Assembly: GCA_036568605.1 (NCBI GenBank)
Contig: DATCSE010000315.1
Span: forward strand, 1-8,475
Length of the DNA: 8,475 bases
Direction: 5' to 3'
Origin: DATCSE01 sp036568605
Lineage (GTDB): Bacteria; Pseudomonadota; Gammaproteobacteria; Burkholderiales; Burkholderiaceae_C
Position 1 is the stretch's first letter. Each line of letters starts with the position of its first letter. Shown one piece after another: positions 5,991 through 8,475 of the stretch. The translations under genes were made by a program, and so were the position numbers. Below the pieces are notes generated by a model. That model was given only the letters and a program-made list of their open reading frames with translations, searched no databases and was not told the origin of the DNA.

Positions 5991-6878
5991 ATGGATCCGG
6001 TCGACCAGCGCGCACGTGCGCCATTTCTGCTCATGGCTCACCACCGGTCGGGCTCGAACTTCCTCCACGACCTGCTGCAGTCGCATCCGCGCATCGAATG
6101 CATCAACGAGCCGCTGTCGATGCACACGCGCTTCTTCCGCCAGTGCGATCTGGTCCGCTGGTCGGAAGCCGACTACGACCCCGTGCTGCTGCACGTTGCG
6201 CTGGCCAAGCATGGCGGACTGCGTGCCTATCTGTCCGAGCTGCGGCTGTACCTGCTGCGGTCCGACGCGGATCGCGTGATGGGGTTCAAGGAGACGGCGC
6301 TGTTCGGCAAGCTGGAGTGGCTGAAGGAGTTCCTTCCGACGCTGAAGATCGTCTTCCTGACGCGCGACCCGCGTGCCGTCGTGTCCTCCGTGCTGCGCAG
6401 CGGGCTGTCCGAGTTCTGGCGCTACCGCGACCTGGTGCCGCGCGCGTTCTACGAGATCTGCCCGCACTACCAGCGCCGGAGCGACGAGTCGGCCGACCCG
6501 GCGATCCGCGAAGCGGAGATCGCCGCCATGAGCGTGGTCGCGCGCTACGAAATCGCGCGCCGCAGCGTGCACCTGTTCGAGCACCGGCTCGTCGCGCTGG
6601 AGGACGTGATGCGCGACCCGGCCGGCTGCCTCGAAGCGATGACGGCCTTCCTGGGCGTCGACCCTCATCCGGACGCGTTCTCGTTCCTGCGGCAGCGCCA
6701 GGGCGTCAGCCGCGGCGGCACGTTCTCGTCGTTCCGCGCGCCCGACGATGTGCAAACCGGGTGGCGGCGTCACCTGAGTGCCGGCCAGATCGAGGTGATC
6801 GAGGACGTGCTGAGCGCGCCGCAGCGCGAGTCGCCGAGGACCGCGCCCGCGACGCAGCTCGCGTGGAGCCGTGCATGA
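5991..6878 (+). CDS. Sulfotransferase family protein (PAPS-dependent type)
   Basis: A 295-aa protein expected to transfer the sulfuryl group of PAPS to an unknown hydroxyl or amine acceptor. Seen: the 5'-phosphosulfate-binding loop HHRSGSNFLHDLLQSHP (17-33), the following INEPL (38-42), FKET (99-102), the 3'-phosphate-binding segment FLTRDPRAVVSSVLRSG (122-138) with R125 and S133, the VALEDVMRDP strand-turn (201-210), and a C-terminal WRRHLSAGQ (258-266) typical of the family. There is no signal peptide or membrane segment, so it is cytoplasmic. The start is uncertain: ATG 5991 lies 10 residues before the first family-conserved strand but has no clear ribosome-binding site, and an in-frame ATG at 5922 would add 23 residues of unconvincing sequence. 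Its TGA overlaps the next gene's ATG (ATGA), so the two are co-translated. PAPS could come from the APS kinase encoded at the window's left end. The acceptor may be a carbohydrate, lipid or small molecule. Confidence 0.88.
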   Translation: MDPVDQRARAPFLLMAHHRSGSNFLHDLLQSHPRIECINEPLSMHTRFFRQCDLVRWSEADYDPVLLHVALAKHGGLRAYLSELRLYLLRSDADRVMGFKETALFGKLEWLKEFLPTLKIVFLTRDPRAVVSSVLRSGLSEFWRYRDLVPRAFYEICPHYQRRSDESADPAIREAEIAAMSVVARYEIARRSVHLFEHRLVALEDVMRDPAGCLEAMTAFLGVDPHPDAFSFLRQRQGVSRGGTFSSFRAPDDVQTGWRRHLSAGQIEVIEDVLSAPQRESPRTAPATQLAWSRA

Positions 6879-7552
6879 AAGCGCCCGTCGTTCGGCAGTA
6901 TGTCGAGGCCGCCGTGCGCTTCGTGCCGCACCGCGCTGACACCGGCGCGATGCGCGTGGCCCGGACCTTGCTGACCTGCCGCGTCGCCATCGAGGTGCTG
7001 AACGAGCTGGGCGTGCCGGAGGAGTCGGAGACCAGCTATCGCTACATCAACGTGCACAACCCGCGCTGTCCGCTGAGTTTCGACCCGGTCCGCAACCGGT
7101 GGGCCTGCGCGCCGGCGGTCGAAGGCCATCCGCTCTGGGGCATCAACTGGGCCGGTGCCGTGCTCATTTGCAAGCACCTGGGGGCCCGGCTGCCGTTGGC
7201 CGCGGAGTGGGAGTGCATCGCCTCGAACAACGAGCCTACGCGCACCTACCCGTGGGGCGACGACGAGCCGACCCCGCAGCGAGCCAACTACGACGAGCAC
7301 TATGGCGCGCCGACGGCTGTCGCGAGCTTCCCCGCGTCGGAGCTGGGCCTGTACGACCTGGCCGGCAACCTCGGCGAATGGTGCCGGGACAGCGGCCCCG
7401 GCGCCGGCGGATCGTTCGAGCGCATCGTGAAGGGCGGCGCGTGGAGCAAGGATGCGCGCTTTCTCGAGATCGGCGCGAGCCGCGCCAAATGGGCGCGGCT
7501 GGGCACCACCACGATAGGGTTGCGGCCCGTGTGGGACGACGCCGTGCGATGA
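6875..7552 (+). CDS. Short FGE/SUMF1-fold protein lacking the FGE catalytic cysteines
   Basis: A 225-aa member of the formylglycine-generating-enzyme-like fold (SUMF1/EgtB/PvdO group). Seen: INWAGAVLICKHLGARLPLAAEWE (90-112 region), YPWGDDEPTPQRANY (125-139), LGLYDLAGNLGEWCRD (157-172), RIVKGGAW (183-190) and the closing GLRPV (215-219), all in family order. It is shorter than true FGEs (about 280 aa or more): the N-terminal segment with the IPGG.F.MG and EVT motifs is replaced by about 85 residues containing YRYINVHNPRCPLSF. After GGAW, where FGE has its two copper-binding cysteines within ten residues, this protein reads SKDARFLEIGASRAKW, with no cysteine. Sulfatase activation by the FGE mechanism is therefore unlikely. 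The start is ATG 6875, with GGAG six bases upstream, overlapping the sulfotransferase stop. The reaction is unknown; a binding or non-heme-iron role are both possible. Confidence 0.82.
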   Translation: MKAPVVRQYVEAAVRFVPHRADTGAMRVARTLLTCRVAIEVLNELGVPEESETSYRYINVHNPRCPLSFDPVRNRWACAPAVEGHPLWGINWAGAVLICKHLGARLPLAAEWECIASNNEPTRTYPWGDDEPTPQRANYDEHYGAPTAVASFPASELGLYDLAGNLGEWCRDSGPGAGGSFERIVKGGAWSKDARFLEIGASRAKWARLGTTTIGLRPVWDDAVR

Positions 7553-8226
7553 AGCTGGTCATCTTCGATCTGGACGACACGCTGGTCGACTTCGCGACGA
7601 CGCGGCAGGTCGCGCACGGCGAGCTGGCGAAGCTGCTGGAGCGCGAAGGCATCGAGGCGCAGGCCTATCTGCGCGCCTGCACCCAGGTGGACCGGCCCCT
7701 GTTCGTGCAGTTCGAGCAAGGCTACCTGACGCGGCAGGAGTACCGGCTGCGGCGCTTCGCCGACCCGTTCGGTCTGATCGGGCTGGCCCCGCGCGACGAT
7801 CTCGTGCTGCAGCTCAACAAGGTTTTCATGGACTGCGTCAACGACAGCCCGCTGCTGTTCGACGATGTGCAGCCGGTTCTCGCGGCGCTGCGGGCACGCG
7901 GCGCTCGAACCGCGATCCTGACGAACGGGCCCTCGGACGGCCAGCGCCGCAAGCTCAAGGCCACCGGCCTGGATCAGGTGGTCGACCACGTGGCGATCGG
8001 CGAAGAGGTCGGGGTCAGCAAGCCCTTGGCGCAGGCCTTCCACAACGTCGTCGAGCGCTTCTCGGTCCCGGCATCGGAGGCCTTGATGGTGGGCGATTCG
8101 CCCGAGCTGGATTACGACGGCGCGTTGCGGGCCGGGCTGACGGCCGTGCTGCTGGATCGTGACGAGCGGCATCGCGACGGCGGCCGCCGGTCCATCCGGA
8201 CGCTCGCCGAGGTGCTGTCGCGATAG
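7549..8226 (+). CDS. HAD-superfamily hydrolase (phosphatase type)
   Basis: A 225-aa haloacid-dehalogenase-fold hydrolase, probably a phosphatase acting on a small phosphorylated molecule. All four motifs are present: motif I FDLDDT with nucleophile D7 and acid/base D9; motif II ILTNG with T125; motif III K158 in GVSKPL; and motif IV GDSPELD with D183 and D188. An alpha-helical cap lies between motifs I and II (about 17-100), the subfamily I arrangement seen in YjjG-like nucleotidases and related enzymes. The start is ATG 7549, overlapping the TGA of the FGE-like gene (ATGA); no good ribosome-binding site is seen, so translation probably depends on the upstream gene. It is the last gene of the three-gene operon. 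A link to sulfation, such as hydrolysis of the 3'-phosphate of PAP, is only a guess: PAP phosphatases are usually of another fold. Confidence 0.9.
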   Translation: MKLVIFDLDDTLVDFATTRQVAHGELAKLLEREGIEAQAYLRACTQVDRPLFVQFEQGYLTRQEYRLRRFADPFGLIGLAPRDDLVLQLNKVFMDCVNDSPLLFDDVQPVLAALRARGARTAILTNGPSDGQRRKLKATGLDQVVDHVAIGEEVGVSKPLAQAFHNVVERFSVPASEALMVGDSPELDYDGALRAGLTAVLLDRDERHRDGGRRSIRTLAEVLSR

Positions 8227-8227
8227 C

Positions 8228-8258
8228 GCCGCGCTTCCCGATCTTTCGATGGCGCGGC
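8228..8258. terminator. Possible bidirectional hairpin between convergent genes
   Basis: Positions 8228-8234 (GCCGCGC) are complementary to 8252-8258 (GCGCGGC), with a 17-base loop and TGTTT following on the plus strand. It lies in the 36-bp gap between the HAD gene and the convergent methyltransferase gene, where a terminator is expected. The stem is short and the T-tract is weak. Confidence 0.25.
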
Positions 8259-8262
8259 TGTT

Positions 8263-8475
8263 TCAGTCGGGCTCGGTGTCCTCGAGCAGCGAGAACAGCA
8301 CCGCGAAGATCTCCTTGGTCGAGATCGATCCGCTCGCGTCCTTCTTGACCAGGATCAGCTGCTGCGCACTGGGCAGGCCGGCCGGTATCACCATCCTGCC
8401 TCCTGGCTTCAACTGGTAGATCAGCGACGGTGGGATCAGCTCGGGTGCCGCCGTGACGATCACCTTGTCGAACGG
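8263..8475 (-). CDS. pcm: Protein-L-isoaspartate O-methyltransferase, C-terminal fragment
   Basis: 70 codons plus the TGA stop are inside the window; the start lies beyond position 8475. The visible part begins PFDKVIVTAAPELIPPSLIYQLKPGG, which matches the late part of the SAM-binding Rossmann fold of PCMT enzymes (usual form: D.I.VTAA...IP..L..QL..GG). It continues RMVIPAG...QQLILVKKDASGSISTKEIFAVLFSLLED. These repair enzymes methylate L-isoaspartyl residues in damaged proteins. The C-terminus (LLEDTEPD) differs from the common VPL ending of E. coli Pcm. The gene converges on the HAD gene with a 36-bp gap and appears unrelated to the sulfotransferase operon. The catalytic first half cannot be judged from here. 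Confidence 0.88.
   Translation of the reverse strand, partial: PFDKVIVTAAPELIPPSLIYQLKPGGRMVIPAGLPSAQQLILVKKDASGSISTKEIFAVLFSLLEDTEPD

Noticed and set aside
6875..7552. Calling this gene a sulfatase-activating formylglycine-generating enzyme
   Set aside because: The catalytic cysteine pair is missing, the protein is short, and no sulfatase is present in the window.

Overview
The window is high-GC DNA with tightly packed, overlapping genes and strong codon bias. I infer a betaproteobacterium, probably Burkholderiales of the Rubrivivax/Leptothrix/Methylibium kind. This comes from protein style and base composition only; there is no rRNA or other marker to confirm it.

Left two thirds (1-5741), all on the minus strand, read from right to left: (1) an exported nitrate/sulfonate/taurine-type substrate-binding protein (5741-4713) with no permease or ATPase gene in view; (2) a 268-bp non-coding inverted-repeat element (4714-4447) lying exactly between two genes; (3) a two-TM HAMP sensor histidine kinase (4445-2964); (4) a stand-alone Rcp1-type receiver protein (2998-2543); (5) a REC-PAS-HisKA-HATPase-REC hybrid kinase (2546-531); (6) the APS kinase gene cysC (564 to beyond position 1). 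Genes 3-6 overlap by 35, 4 and 34 bp, so they are very likely one translationally coupled transcript. A plausible reading is a solute-sensing phosphorelay: binding protein, then membrane kinase, receiver and hybrid kinase. No DNA-binding, GGDEF or other output domain is seen in any of them.

A 249-bp divergent intergenic region (5742-5990) has a good candidate sigma70 promoter for the minus-strand operon.

Right third, plus strand (5991-8226): a PAPS-dependent-type sulfotransferase, a short FGE/SUMF1-fold protein lacking the FGE catalytic cysteines, and a HAD phosphatase. These are joined by two 4-bp ATGA overlaps. A convergent protein-L-isoaspartate methyltransferase fragment (minus strand, 8475-8263) closes the window.

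Two themes stand out. First, the locus is sulfur-related on both strands: APS kinase makes PAPS, the sulfotransferase would use it, and the binding protein belongs to a family that often binds sulfonates. Second, the repeat element donates two bases of one gene's stop codon and the likely ribosome-binding site of the next gene. Its folded RNA would sit in the middle of the signalling operon. No tRNA, rRNA, CRISPR array or transposase gene is visible.
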